A stretch of 64,000 nt of DNA from Lamellibrachia columna. Lineage: Eukaryota; Annelida; Polychaeta; Sabellida; Siboglinidae. Numbering within the stretch: the first letter of the stretch is position 1; every line of letters begins with the position of its first letter. This document shows, piece by piece, positions 52,701 to 63,500 of the stretch. The stretch covers positions 63,787,417-63,851,416 of the forward strand of contig OY759261.1 in assembly GCA_963662155.1 (NCBI GenBank). Direction: 5' to 3'. The position numbers and the translations under genes were made by a program. The notes beneath the pieces are model-generated. The model worked only from the letters and a program-made list of their open reading frames with translations, did not search any database and had not been told where the DNA came from.

Positions 52701-55700
52701 TGCTTCCAATACAGGCCGGTACATAGATACTCTGTTGGTACAGGTGAGTACACACCAATGTAGTTGCTTCCAATACAGGCCGGTACATAGATACTCTGTT
52801 GGTACAGGTGAGTACACACCAATGTAGTTGCTTCCAATACAGGCCGGTACATAGATACTCTGTTGGTACAGGTGAGTTCACACCAATGTAGTTGCTTCCA
52901 ATACAGGCCGGTACATAGATACTCTGTTGGTACAGGTGAGTTCACACCAATGTAGTTGCTTCCAATACAGGCCGGTACATAGATACTCTGTTGGTACAGG
53001 TGAGTTCACACCGATGTAGTTGCTTCCAATACAGGCCAGTACATAGTATGTAGCAACAATGTTTCTCCCACCAACTCAGAAAGGCAGAAACTGATGACCA
53101 CTACTGACCACCCCACAGTGACCACTAGAATGACCACAGTGATCACCATAGATGGGGCGATTGCACTATAAATGTAATTGATTATGATTACGATTACAGT
53201 TAAAATTTATGAGTCTACCACCAATGTTATTTAAGACAAAATCAAATACAATATTAAAATACACTGACTGTACATACATTAGATACAAAATGGAGAGAAA
53301 AGCCTGCTTGCATTGTACACCTGGGCAACAGAAATATGGAGAAAACAAATTGTAATTGTGATTGTAATCATGATTACAATTACTTTGACTAATGTAATTG
53401 AGAACGATTACTTGGCCTTTTGACCAATTGAGTGCAAGACAAGTAAGATTACTCAAAAATGTTGATGATTAGACACAATTATTCACAATTATTAAATATG
53501 ATTAGTCCATCTCTAGTAATCACTTGAGTAACCATACCACACCACTACATCTAAACAACACCACACCGCTACATCTAAACAACACTACACCACTACATCT
53601 AAACAAAGCCACACCGTTACACCTAAACAACACCACACCACTACATCTAAACAAAGCCACACCGTTACACCTAAACAACACCACACCACTGCATCTAAAC
53701 AATACCACACAGCTACATCTAAACAACACCACACCGCTACATCTAAACAACACCACACTGCTACATCTAAACAACACCACACCGCTACATCTAAACAACA
53801 CCACATCACGACATATAAACAACACCACACCACTATATCTAAACAGCGCTACACCACTACACCTAAACAACACCACACCACTACATTTAAACAACACTGG
53901 TGTTTAAAACTTGCTCTTCAATTAGATTTTATTTGTTTAATGTGGTTCAATTAGATTTTTCACTCATTTCATATTAGAATCATTTTGCAAAAAAATAAAC
54001 CTATCTGGTATCAACTACAACACGCCGTGTCATCTGTGCAAATGTTATTTAGTTTTGATGGAATCACCGAATAAACTATAATTACATTAGTTCTGGTCGG
54101 ACCAAACCTTAATGTGATCCCACAAATGCTTAACCCTTTATACCAGATACCATTTGACTACCACTGAATAAACTATAATTACCTTAGCTTTGGTTGGACC
54201 AAACCTTCATGTGATAGTGTGAATGTTTAACCCTTTACATGCGATACCCTTTGTCCACAGCTAATATTGGAAATTGTCGACAGGGCTCTGTTCGTGAATA
54301 TACTAAATGGCAAGGTTGATATTCGTAAACACATAATGGTTAAATAATAATGGTTAAATAATAATGGTTAAATGTTATTTGTTTAAATCTGGTTCACTAA
54401 AACACGTATGAGCAGTCAAGATGTTAAAATTCAGATATTGGTTATATTATATAATACGATTTTATAATAAAATGTACCTTTAAAATCCAATGTACAGGTA
54501 CAATACTATCTAGGAGTTGACTAAACAGGGGTCATACTTACGAGTGTCCGTATCCATTACAGTAGTCTGCGTAGACCTGAACAAAAACAATGGGAAATTA
54601 AAAAAGTCATGTGTCCATCGAGATGTGATGATATGACTGTGCAAATACTTCTCCCAGTCTACTTGTTTCTAGGGTAAAATATGACAGCTATTACTAGTAT
54701 TAGTAAATAACAATAACACAGCATTTGTCTGTGTCATAAAACTGGCCACTTTAACCATTCAGAGCACATTACGATGGGTAATTTAGAGGGAAACAAAAGT
54801 CATGGTTTTGGGCCTACGCACATATAAGAGTTACTAAAACGTAACCATTTGTAACTACAATTAATCTACTACAATATCATGCCAGTGGTTTACTAGGAAA
54901 ACCTTGTTGAACACACATCATCTTAATTTCATGGGCCGTGCCATACTGTTAGGTAGCCCTACGTTACAAGTGTCAAAGTCTACCAAACTTCGCTCGCCAA
55001 ATGAAAATATATTTGCATACATTTATTCCTATATTTGCCAATATGATATGGCTGTGCTGCTTGTTACCAGGTAGTCTTCTTTCTGAGAAAATAGCATGTT
55101 TGCTTGAGACTGCTCTGTAAATGCCAGCCTCCCTTAATATGTCACAATAGTCTAGGTTACCCGGTTTTCATAGAACGGTGTCACTGGTTAACATGTCAGG
55201 GCTCAGAAAAATGACTGGAATCTCCCACTTTTAGAACACATTCTGAGTAAACCAGTGGCATGACATTCTTGATTTTAGTTGCACACAGTTGGTTTTTATT
55301 ATCTCTTTTAGGTGCAGGACTTTTCTTTTGCTTAAAATTATTTAATACTAAAATATTAATAAATTAATCTTAAATAATGGAATGGGATATTAAGACATTT
55401 AAAACATTACAATAATGTAGACAAAAATGACCATAACTTCAGGTTCTCAAACCAATAAAAGTTTAATTGCTAGATTAGATAGGCTTTTAATGACAAAATA
55501 TAATCACTGATTCATCTAGCATACATTTTTACAGAACTCCACTATAAGAGTGTTAACTTTGTTGAATTGTGAAATAATCTGAATGAATAAGAACACAAAT
55601 ATTACTGTTCATGAAAATCATTTACTTGGACAACTGGTAAAATTAACAGAAAATACAGATGGTAAATGGCACTGCAAATGGTAAGTCAAATGGTAAGTCA

Positions 55701-58069
55701 AATGGTAAGTCAAAACAACAGATTCAGACAACAGATTCAGACATATTTAACAAGATTGCCACCAAAAACAATAAGCTCCGGGTTGAAAGGTGCCACCAGT
55801 TGACTAATCAGGAGTACAGCAATTTTTCATTCACTTATCTGATATCGGTCAATTTTATTTTTAAACATGCCAGTATTCACAGCAGCCAGTGCTCATATAA
55901 TCCAACCTAACTATCATCAGCCGATACTGGCCACTATATATGTCATTAAGCAGTGGGCGCAGTTCGGATGTAACAATGAGTACTTTAAATGATGGCTTCA
56001 GCAGGTAATGAGTAGCAATTAGTATAAACGTTACCTACTACACACCTGGTGATATTACCTGGCCTTGCAAACAGATGATATTACCTGGTCATGCTGACAG
56101 GTGATATTACCTGGCCATACTTACAGGTGATATGACCTGGCTATGCTGAAACTGAAACTGCCAAGATAGTTCAAACCTACATTGCAACATAATTGTTTCT
56201 AGCTAGTTCATGTAACTTGATTCTCAATAACAGAGCAGATAAAATTGTCATTGCAAATTAGGGCTGCAATGATTTATTGATGCATTAATGTATTGCAATA
56301 TTTTTGAAACGATATGATACTTGATATATCTTACAAGAATCGCAATATGTGTACGATACATGACAATTTTTCATTCAAAGTATCATCTTGTTGAAAAACC
56401 TCTAAACACCATTTAGAAACTTTTTCAAGTCTACCAATATTAATGTGTAACCGCATGACATAGTTATTGTAATTTGTTCACGAAACGTATGTTTCCTGTA
56501 GACAGGCTGAACTGTAAAATGTGCCCCCCAATAAATGTGTTCTGTTAAAGTTGTGTATTGTTATGTATCGCAATACGTATCATATCATAACACAAATATC
56601 ATGATATGTATTGTACCGTGGCTTAGTGTATCGTTGCAGCTCTAGACATTGCTAATGTAAGCTCTAAAACTCACCATGTCCGATTGCTCATATTAACAAT
56701 TACGCGTAATCTATACGTCATCATGGTTGTCTATGACAGTTTATAGAATACAACAAACAGTCTATACATTGAGAAAACAACCATAATTCTAAATTCTATT
56801 CCTGAAGGAATTTAGGAGGTATTTATTACTAAACCTGATAAACGGTAAGTTGGAACCAATTCAACTTACTACAATTACTGTGCAAAACTGCTTGACATAT
56901 GACATTGTTCACATAATTTAAAACAAAATTTCATAAATTTGTAGAATATGTAGCCTTACAGATGAGTACCACTCATGGTTAGCACCTGCGGGAGTCTTAT
57001 TTTTAAGCTGGAAACATGACTAAGCTAGTTATAAAGGTATGTTCTTATATAGCATGGTATCCAATCCTTGGGACTGTTCAAAGCACTTTACACATCACCC
57101 ACTGGCAGACCTGTTCATTCCAACACCATCTCGACTTCTCTGGTAAGCATTTAGCCATACTGCATGAAGATTATTTGTTCGTATATCTACCTCTGTGTGT
57201 AGCCAGGTACTTATTTATGCAGCTGAGTGAACTATGGGAACGTGGGGTGAAAGAAACTGCCAAAGCTTCGAAATGGCAGAAAGAGGATTCAAACTCGGGT
57301 TCTCTCGATTGAGAGGCCGATGGAAGGATGCAATAGTTCTTACAAACAATGAATCTGTCTTTATGGAGTTGTATTTTCACCAATGTGATTTGCATAATAT
57401 TGTATGTAAATTAACATAACAGGTACCAAGGTATGCAAAAATTAAGTCATGAATATTTTATTTTCTGTAAGAACGTTGACATTAGATAGTATGAAATGCA
57501 TTCAGGCTTGAAGACCATATCGTAAACAAAATGATAGTCATTTTCTTGACTTGAGGGTGTGGCAGATGGGAGGTTGGTCCTAAAATTGGTGGGAGGTTGG
57601 CCTAAAAAATAGGTGGGAGGTAAGATTGGTGAGAGGTTGACTCTCAAAATTTGTGGGGGGTTGGCCCACAATACAGGTGGGAGCTATGGGAGGTTGAGAC
57701 CCCTGGCCCTGCCACAGCCCCCTCTTTCTTAACATATTATAAACATAAATAATACCCTAATAAATAATTTTTTCCTCAATCCAGAATTGCACCATCAACA
57801 TGGAACCGTTCTTATGCACGAGTTTCCTCGGAATGCAGGCAAATGCGCGATGGACTGCCTCCCTCCTTAAATACAGACCAGCCCATCCCCTTCGACCTCC
57901 CCGGCTACCGAGAAAGATAATCAAACGGCAGAGAGCAGCGTGCCGGGAGCTGGAGAGAAGCTTGAGTTTAATACCATCAGTATTCAAGAACAAGTCAATC
58001 ACGTTGACTTACCTCGGGTAGAATAATCGCTGTCAATGCGATAAAAAGTAAACAATTCATTCCTGCCAT
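46734..58069 (-). CDS. WBP1/VOPP1-class single-pass membrane protein with PY motifs
   Basis: Six exons on the - strand: 58069-58013, 54576-54542, 52248-52150, 51660-51384, 50459-50363, 47020-46734. All GT-AG and in phase; 283 aa. Signal peptide MAGMNCLLFIALTAIILPE (cleavage likely after VYA, about residue 22); short Cys-rich ectodomain with ECCGNTCC (37-44); aromatic lead-in RWSVWNMWYFWF; one transmembrane helix (about 58-80); RRR stop-transfer; then a long Pro/Gln/Tyr-rich cytosolic tail with PPPYAE (151-156) and LPPYQ (173-177), which are WW-domain ligands. This layout is that of WBP1, WBP1L and VOPP1, which recruit WW-domain proteins (WWOX, NEDD4-type ligases) at endosomal or Golgi membranes. 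The tail after residue 190 (Asn/Ala/Met-rich) has no match I recognise. Shisa or CYYR1 proteins are the main alternatives; the ECCG..CC plus WYFWF pattern favours WBP1/VOPP1. Confidence 0.85.
47762..49245 (-). pseudogene. Dead non-LTR retrotransposon (reverse transcriptase fragment)
   Basis: The longest open piece (48634-48020) is a reverse transcriptase: AYKQFHSTETALLKVHND, LTLLDLSGAVDHNILIKRLS, GPLLFTLYTSPLSSVIQ, YAADDTQIYY, NANKTEFLIIGAQ. Upstream fragments (NLSFISKVLEK at about 48690; GLFPDDFKQG near 48880) and a downstream piece (AKIIATALVGSTLDYCSSLY, 47944-47762) are out of frame, with a deletion between. The YxDD box carries an extra Ala. CR1/jockey-group like. Inserted in the sense direction in the last intron of the WBP1/VOPP1-like gene. 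Confidence 0.9.
50814..51362. mobile_element. MITE family A, copy 3, with both inverted ends
   Basis: Left end TTCGACCTATTAAGCATAC; right end GTACACTTAATAAGTCGAA, its inverse. The interior shares CTAACACCAGATGG, TTTCAGTTG and ACACTAGTCAC with the other copies, and the right end shares GGATCCTGCTGATTAA. It ends 21 bp from exon 4 of the WBP1/VOPP1-like gene. Confidence 0.8.
52597..53045. repeat. 64-bp minisatellite, seven copies
   Basis: Near-identical units starting GATACTCTGTTGGTACAGGT and ending CAGGCCGGTACATA, in intron 2 of the WBP1/VOPP1-like gene. 64 is not a multiple of three, so the repeating translation in three frames is an artefact. Confidence 0.97.
53160..53420. mobile_element. 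Inverted-repeat element with TGTAATTG/ATTACA ends
   Basis: Left block AATGTAATTGATTATGATTA and right block ATGATTACAATTACTTTGAC..AATGTAATTGAGAACGATTA form loose inverted repeats. The low-complexity ATTAC pattern makes the limits uncertain. Confidence 0.4.
53525..53895. repeat. 24-bp minisatellite, about 15 copies
   Basis: Units CACCACACCACTACATCTAA + ACAA. The unit is divisible by three, so long open frames appear on both strands (for example 53524-53907); not coding. Confidence 0.95.
54803..55330 (+). mobile_element. MITE family B, copy 3, with both inverted ends
   Basis: Left end AAGTCATGGTTTTGGGCCTA..ATTTGTAACTACAAT..ATGCCAGTGGTTTAC. The right end reads inverted as CTGCACCTAAAAGAGATAAT and ATGCCACTGGTTTACTCAG. 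The core matches the copies at 15317 and 26592. No ORF. Confidence 0.8.
56257..56646. mobile_element. hAT-like MITE with 8-bp target-site duplication
   Basis: Inverted ends (T/A)TAG(A/G)GCTGCAA(C/T)GAT, the classic start of hAT-type non-autonomous elements, flanked by CATTGCAA (56249-56256) and CATTGCTA (56647-56654), an 8-bp duplication with one mismatch. Interior is rich in GATACGTATCGC-like subterminal repeats. Located in intron 1 of the WBP1/VOPP1-like gene. Confidence 0.85.
57030..57320 (+). mobile_element. SINE-like family C, copy 3 (most complete)
   Basis: Runs from GGTATGTTCTTATATAGCAT through CAAAGCACTTTACA, TAGCCAGGTACTTATT and CAGCTGAGTGAACTA to a 3' part (GAGGATTCAAACTCGGGTTC) whose reverse complement resembles a pol III B box. 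The reverse-strand orientation would make it a tRNA-headed SINE. Confidence 0.8.
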
Positions 58070-58175
58070 CTTCGGTGAATAAAGTTGGTGTTTTTATCTT
58101 AAATCCCTCGGATTTTCGTTTCGAGAATCGCTTCGGCTTCTGTCAACGCGCACTCAATCAACAATTAGTTGCCGG

Positions 58176-58200
58176 CTATTTATAAGCCTCATTGACGTCA
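58176..58200 (-). promoter_or_regulatory. CRE + TATA core promoter of the WBP1/VOPP1-like gene
   Basis: On the - strand a perfect TGACGTCA (58200-58193) is followed 8 bp downstream by TATAAATAG (58184-58176). The ATG is at 58069, leaving room for a start site near 58150 and a 5' UTR of about 80 nt. The motifs suggest cAMP/CREB-ATF responsiveness; that is inference. Confidence 0.65.
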
Positions 58201-58214
58201 CGACTGGATAGCCT

Positions 58215-60262
58215 CTGACTCCCAAAATTAAGAAAAAAATACTGGGCGTCTGACATTAATGGTGTCTTACATATTCGTGAAACATTTTACGTTTCTTGGT
58301 ATCAGTAAACATTAGCAGTTCAAGAAAACATTAGGTTTTCATGTTAGAGGATAATCAAGGCCTAATTGACGCCACCTTTCGGGTTTATTCGAACTAAATG
58401 CATTTTTTTCATGGACTCGAATAGAAAATGTGGTGCCATCTTCTGGATTTCTTTCAACTAAATTCTGCGCATGAACATTTCAGATGAATGTGGGATTGCC
58501 GCTTCAAATGTAATTTGATTAGGAGAAATAAAAAGGCTAATTGTACATCTGCATAACGGAATAGGTATATACCTTATTTAGAAAATTATTCGTTTAGAAT
58601 ACTGTACAGTAAGGATGCCATATCATAAAGACATAGATAAAAAAGGTAGAGAGACTGAGACTGAGAGATCCCTAAACAAATCCCTAAAATAATGTTGTTT
58701 CGAGAACGGTAAGAACAGTAGAGACGAGGAGAGGAGACCAATTTGTTTAATATTGATTAGCTACGGAAATATAAATGAAAGACAAACAAGTGCCAAAAAA
58801 GCCTAAAAAAATCATTTAAAAACCTTCTCTTTGGCAATTAATGTGGGAACTTGATGATGAGACTCGAGTCTCATAATTGCAGTGGACATTAAAATCATGT
58901 GAATGATACACCTCCTGTACAAGGTATCACCAAAATGGACAGACAGCAAAATTATCATATCTACATGGAAAGCAAGATCACCACAATTGTAGAAGTAATC
59001 AAAACGAATAAACTGAGATGATATGGTCTTGTAAGGATAACATGATTCTGTTATAAAGATAGCACGAAAATGACTGAAAATAGACCGATAGGAAGGTTAA
59101 GATTGTTCAACAATACCAGCAGCCACCTGAAGGGAAAGAACACCGGCCTCAAAGAAGCTGTAAGAACAGAACGGTACAAGATTGATTTCTTACCACACTG
59201 ACGAGTTCTAGCGTAAGTGAATTCTTAACTGCAGTTTGGTGAGTAACTGAGTGTGGAAATAACAATAGAAATACATTATCAGGTTAGTTACATTTCAGAC
59301 CTCAATTTACAGGTCAATATAAAGGGCATTATGTAACTTAGTCATACAAGTCTCCTGACACTGGGTGGCAGCTAAATGTAATGAAGTAGAAAGCAGAACG
59401 CATAAAGTTAACTTCCATTTTTATTTTCTTTACAAAACCTTTCTGACAATGACCAAGAACCTAACTGATCTATACAGTTTATGAGTATATCTGGGCTAAC
59501 TTCAACATCACAATGCATAAAACACAATGACAAGTTTTGATAGACTGAGAACACAAATGATACGTGATGCTGGTTTGAAAATGACTGTAGAATTGTAACA
59601 TAACAGTATTAATTAAAATATGCATTTCAGGAAGGGTTATTCACCAAAGAACTGCTATTATTCATGCTGAAAATAGGTCCAGTCTCTCGAACATTTCTCA
59701 ATGCAACAAAATATTTTGCTGAATTATTATCTTCTTTTCTGTTTCTTAAATTGCCACTACAGATACAGACATGTAGCAATATTTATGTGATCATCGTCCA
59801 CTTATCATTAATTATTATTGATCACTATAAAGTTCCATTAATGTCCTAACAGCTTAAGTTAAATTAAGAACTATCAGACATTACAAAAAAAAAAATTTTT
59901 CAACATAAGATAGAAACACATTTAATTACTTATAATACATAATGTAATATTACTAAAGACACAGTGTCAAGTTATGACGTTGCCACTCATTGACACGTCT
60001 TTCCATAGACACAACTGGAGCAGTTTAGTAGACAAGCTATGGCAATGAACCAACAAGTTAATATGCCTAATCATACATTCAAGATGACATTATGCTTAAC
60101 GTTGAACAACCGTCCTATGAAGCTATGATATTGTGCGACACACTTTATAGCTAAAGCAACAGTTCAACACAGTGTACTCCAATGTTGCGTCAGTTCACGG
60201 GGAGCATTTAGAATTCTATTACTAGGACATAAATGCAGTCCCCTAAGTTCTGTGACAAAAAC
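58215..60262. other. Intergenic DNA and distal SMARCD 3' flank
   Basis: No gene recognised. A - strand AATAAA (TTTATT at 59419-59424) is a possible SMARCD poly(A) signal, about 1.1 kb past its stop; nearer ATTAAA variants also occur. Confidence 0.4.
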
Positions 60263-60522
60263 AACAGCTCAGACCAAGTTGACACAACTCTCACTGTCAC
60301 TGTCGATGGTGATACATGCAGCAACTCAATCCAAGTTGACACAACCCTGTCATTGTCGATGGTGACATAAGTAGCAACTCAGTCTAAGTTGACACAACTC
60401 TGTCACTGTCGACGGTGATGCATAGCAACTCAGTCCAAGTTGACACAACTCTATAACTGTCAATGGTGACATACAGCATCTCAGTCCAAGTTGACACAGC
60501 TATGTCACTGTCTATGGTGAAG
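60263..60522. repeat. About 52-bp minisatellite in the SMARCD 3' UTR, five copies
   Basis: Units contain CAACTCAGTCCAAGTTGACA, CAACTCTGTCACTGTC and GATGGTGA. The array ends about 20 bp from the SMARCD stop codon (60543-60545). Confidence 0.85.
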
Positions 60523-60542
60523 TGATTTGTCAGATGTGACTT

Positions 60543-63500
60543 TCACCCACTGCGGATGCCCAAGGCCTGCTCCAACTCAGCTCGCTTCTGTTGAACCTGG
60601 AAAAGAAAAATATATAACTTATAACAGAATAACCTTGAAGCTACATACGTAACTAATAACAGAATAACAATGAAACAATATATGTGACTAATAACAAATT
60701 AACTTTGAAACAAGATACGTGACTAATAACAAGATAACTTTGAAACAAGATATGTGACTAATAACAAAATAACTTTGAAACAAGATATGTGACTAATAAC
60801 AGAATAACTTTGAAACAAGATATGTGACTAATAACAAAATAACTTTGAAACAAGATATGTGACTAATAACAGAATCACTTAGAAACAAGATACGTGACTA
60901 ATAACAAAATAACTTTGAAACAAGATATATGACTAATAACAAAATAACTTTGAAACAAGATATGTGACTAATAACAGAATACCGTTGAAACATATCAAAC
61001 AATATAGTTCACTCAATATGACAGACAGCAATGCATGAATGCTACATTCAGTTATACAGTGCATCAACTAAGAACTGCATGACAATGAACAAACAGATTG
61101 GCAGGAACTTTGAGAACTGAACCATCAGAGAGCGCTGGTCTACCTTGCCGTAGAAGTAGCGACACACAGCCTCCTGCATGAATGGCTGATAGAAGAACTC
61201 CGCATGACGTTCCTCCTCAGGGTTGCCTGTCACGTCTGTCATTGTCTGTCAACATCAACCGACATTAGTGTCATCGACGTGACATTTAATTTTAATTAAG
61301 TTATATGTTAAACTTTTATCATAAATAATGTCAGCAAAATCTGGTGTTCACATCGCTTTGGCTGGCAACCTTGTTAAAACATACCTTGAGGTCGTTGGTC
61401 TGCGACATAAGCCAGTTGTTGATGAAGGACTGTGGGTCACGGGAGAAAGCCAACATGAAGTCACGACTCGTCTTCAGTTGATTCACTGTCTCCACGGTCT
61501 CGTGGATCTACAGCAGCAACAACACACATGACAAACAACACTAAAACCGGCTGAGTACAACAGGGTACTGATATAAAAGGCAAAGGTCAGATGTTTTCAT
61601 TCCAGGAAGGTAATGTAAAGTGTGATCCTGGATTGACCACATCACCAACCAGGAACTGTACAGCCTGCTCCCACTGAGGCAATGTCATCTTTGTCTGGTA
61701 GGTCATGTGATATGTCATGACGAAGTAGCATGCAGCGTTACTCTGGGATCCTGCAGACCCTTAGAACAGAGGCTGCTGAAACACTACAAGAACACCTTGC
61801 TCAGTGGGGCTAATCTATCAAACACCAAGACAAACCGTGACCACTGGAAGGAATTCACTGTGTCACCAAATTAAGTGGATGACATGTAAAGTAAGTTCTT
61901 ACATAACGTATTATCCAGTCCTTCGGATAACTCAAAGCGTTTTACAACTCACACCTAGGCCTGTTTATTCCAACGCAAACGCAACTTCTCTGGAATGCAT
62001 TCAGCAAAGCTGCAATTACTGTGCAGACTATTCACCTGTATCTGTCACTGCCTATGGCCAGGTACTCATTTGTACAGCTGAGTGAACTAAGGCAATGTGG
62101 AGTGAACTAAGGCAATGTGGAGTGAACTAAGGCAATGTGGAGTGAACTAAGGCAATGTGGAGTGAACTAAGGCAATGTGGGGTGAACTAAGGCAATGTGG
62201 AGTGAACTAAGGCAATGTGGAGTGAACTAAGGCAATGTGGAGTGAACTAAGGCAATGTGGAGTGAACTAAGGCAATGTGGAGTGAACTAAGGCAATGTGG
62301 AGTGAACTAAGGCAATGTGGGGTGAACTAAGGCAATGTGGAGTGAACTAAGGCAATGTGGAGTGAACTAAGGCAATGTGGAGTGAACTAAGGCAATGTGG
62401 AGTGAACTAAGGCAATGTGGAGTGAACTAAGGCAATGTGGAGTGAACTAAGGCAATGTGGAGTGAACTAAGGCAATGTGGGGTGAACTAAGGCAATGTGG
62501 GGTGAACTAAGGCAATATGGTGTGAACTAAATTATCCCAGTTTCAAAACGGCATCACGAGGATTTGAACCCTGGTTCACTCGACTGAGGGGCCGTTGTGT
62601 GTCATCAAATAGACCCCACTGATGGACATGCAGTGAGGAGACTGTGACCACCAGGTGGCACTGGTTACCTTGCTGTCTAGTGATGCCATCTCCTGTTGAC
62701 TCTGAGTGGATAGCAGAAAGTTATTCATCTGTTGCTTCAACATGTCGTCCTGAATCAAACAAGAGGACACCATTACATCACTCAGTATGCACACAGACAG
62801 GGTCTTGTTGTCTGCCATATTTGTTGTTATTGCTTATTCCTTGAGGAGCTTAGTGACAGAGCAACATTGTGATAGTTAGTTAGTTAATATTTAAACCTCC
62901 CTCCATCATAGCCTGTGCAGGTAATCTGCAGCCGGTGCAGGTAATCTGCAGCCGGTGCAGGTAATCTGCAGCAGGTGCAAGTAATCTGCAGCCAGTGCAG
63001 CTATAAATAATTTCCCTGCTACACCAGTTTTGTGTACTAACAAACACTACCATGTTAGCAAGGTTCAAAGTGTTCCTCAGTACTTTATCTAAGCACTGGG
63101 GACACATGCAGCTCCATCTGCAGTCGATGCAGCGTATGCTGAAAGACTTCACGCTACGTACCACTTCGACGTCAATGTCATAGCATGTTGTCTTCTTAGC
63201 ATCAGGGCCTTCAACCCTGCAATCAAACATGAACAGGGTTGTTTAAGGGCCCAACAGTCATTTGCACTTTTCATGACAATCACATAATAGTAATAGTACA
63301 AGATATTTTGACCAGCAGGTTAAAATATACCCAGACAAGGGCAGGAGTCACAGTTCTTACTACAATCCCCCCCACAGAAAATCATATTTTGTGTACGAAA
63401 CCCAGCCAGAAGTCATGCAGCCCAGAATACTACATTTGATGAAGGTAGCAGCTAACACTGTGAAATATGACATGTTATTTTGGTAAACATGAAGGAATTA

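Noticed and set aside
53520..53907. Open frames of about 125 codons on both strands (Thr-Pro-Leu-His-Leu-Asn-Asn repeats)
   Set aside because: 24-bp minisatellite; open in several frames and strands, with no start context or splice support.
62082..62525. Possible CRISPR array (regular 20-bp repeats)
   Set aside because: Head-to-tail repeats with no unique spacers, inside an animal intron and a SINE.
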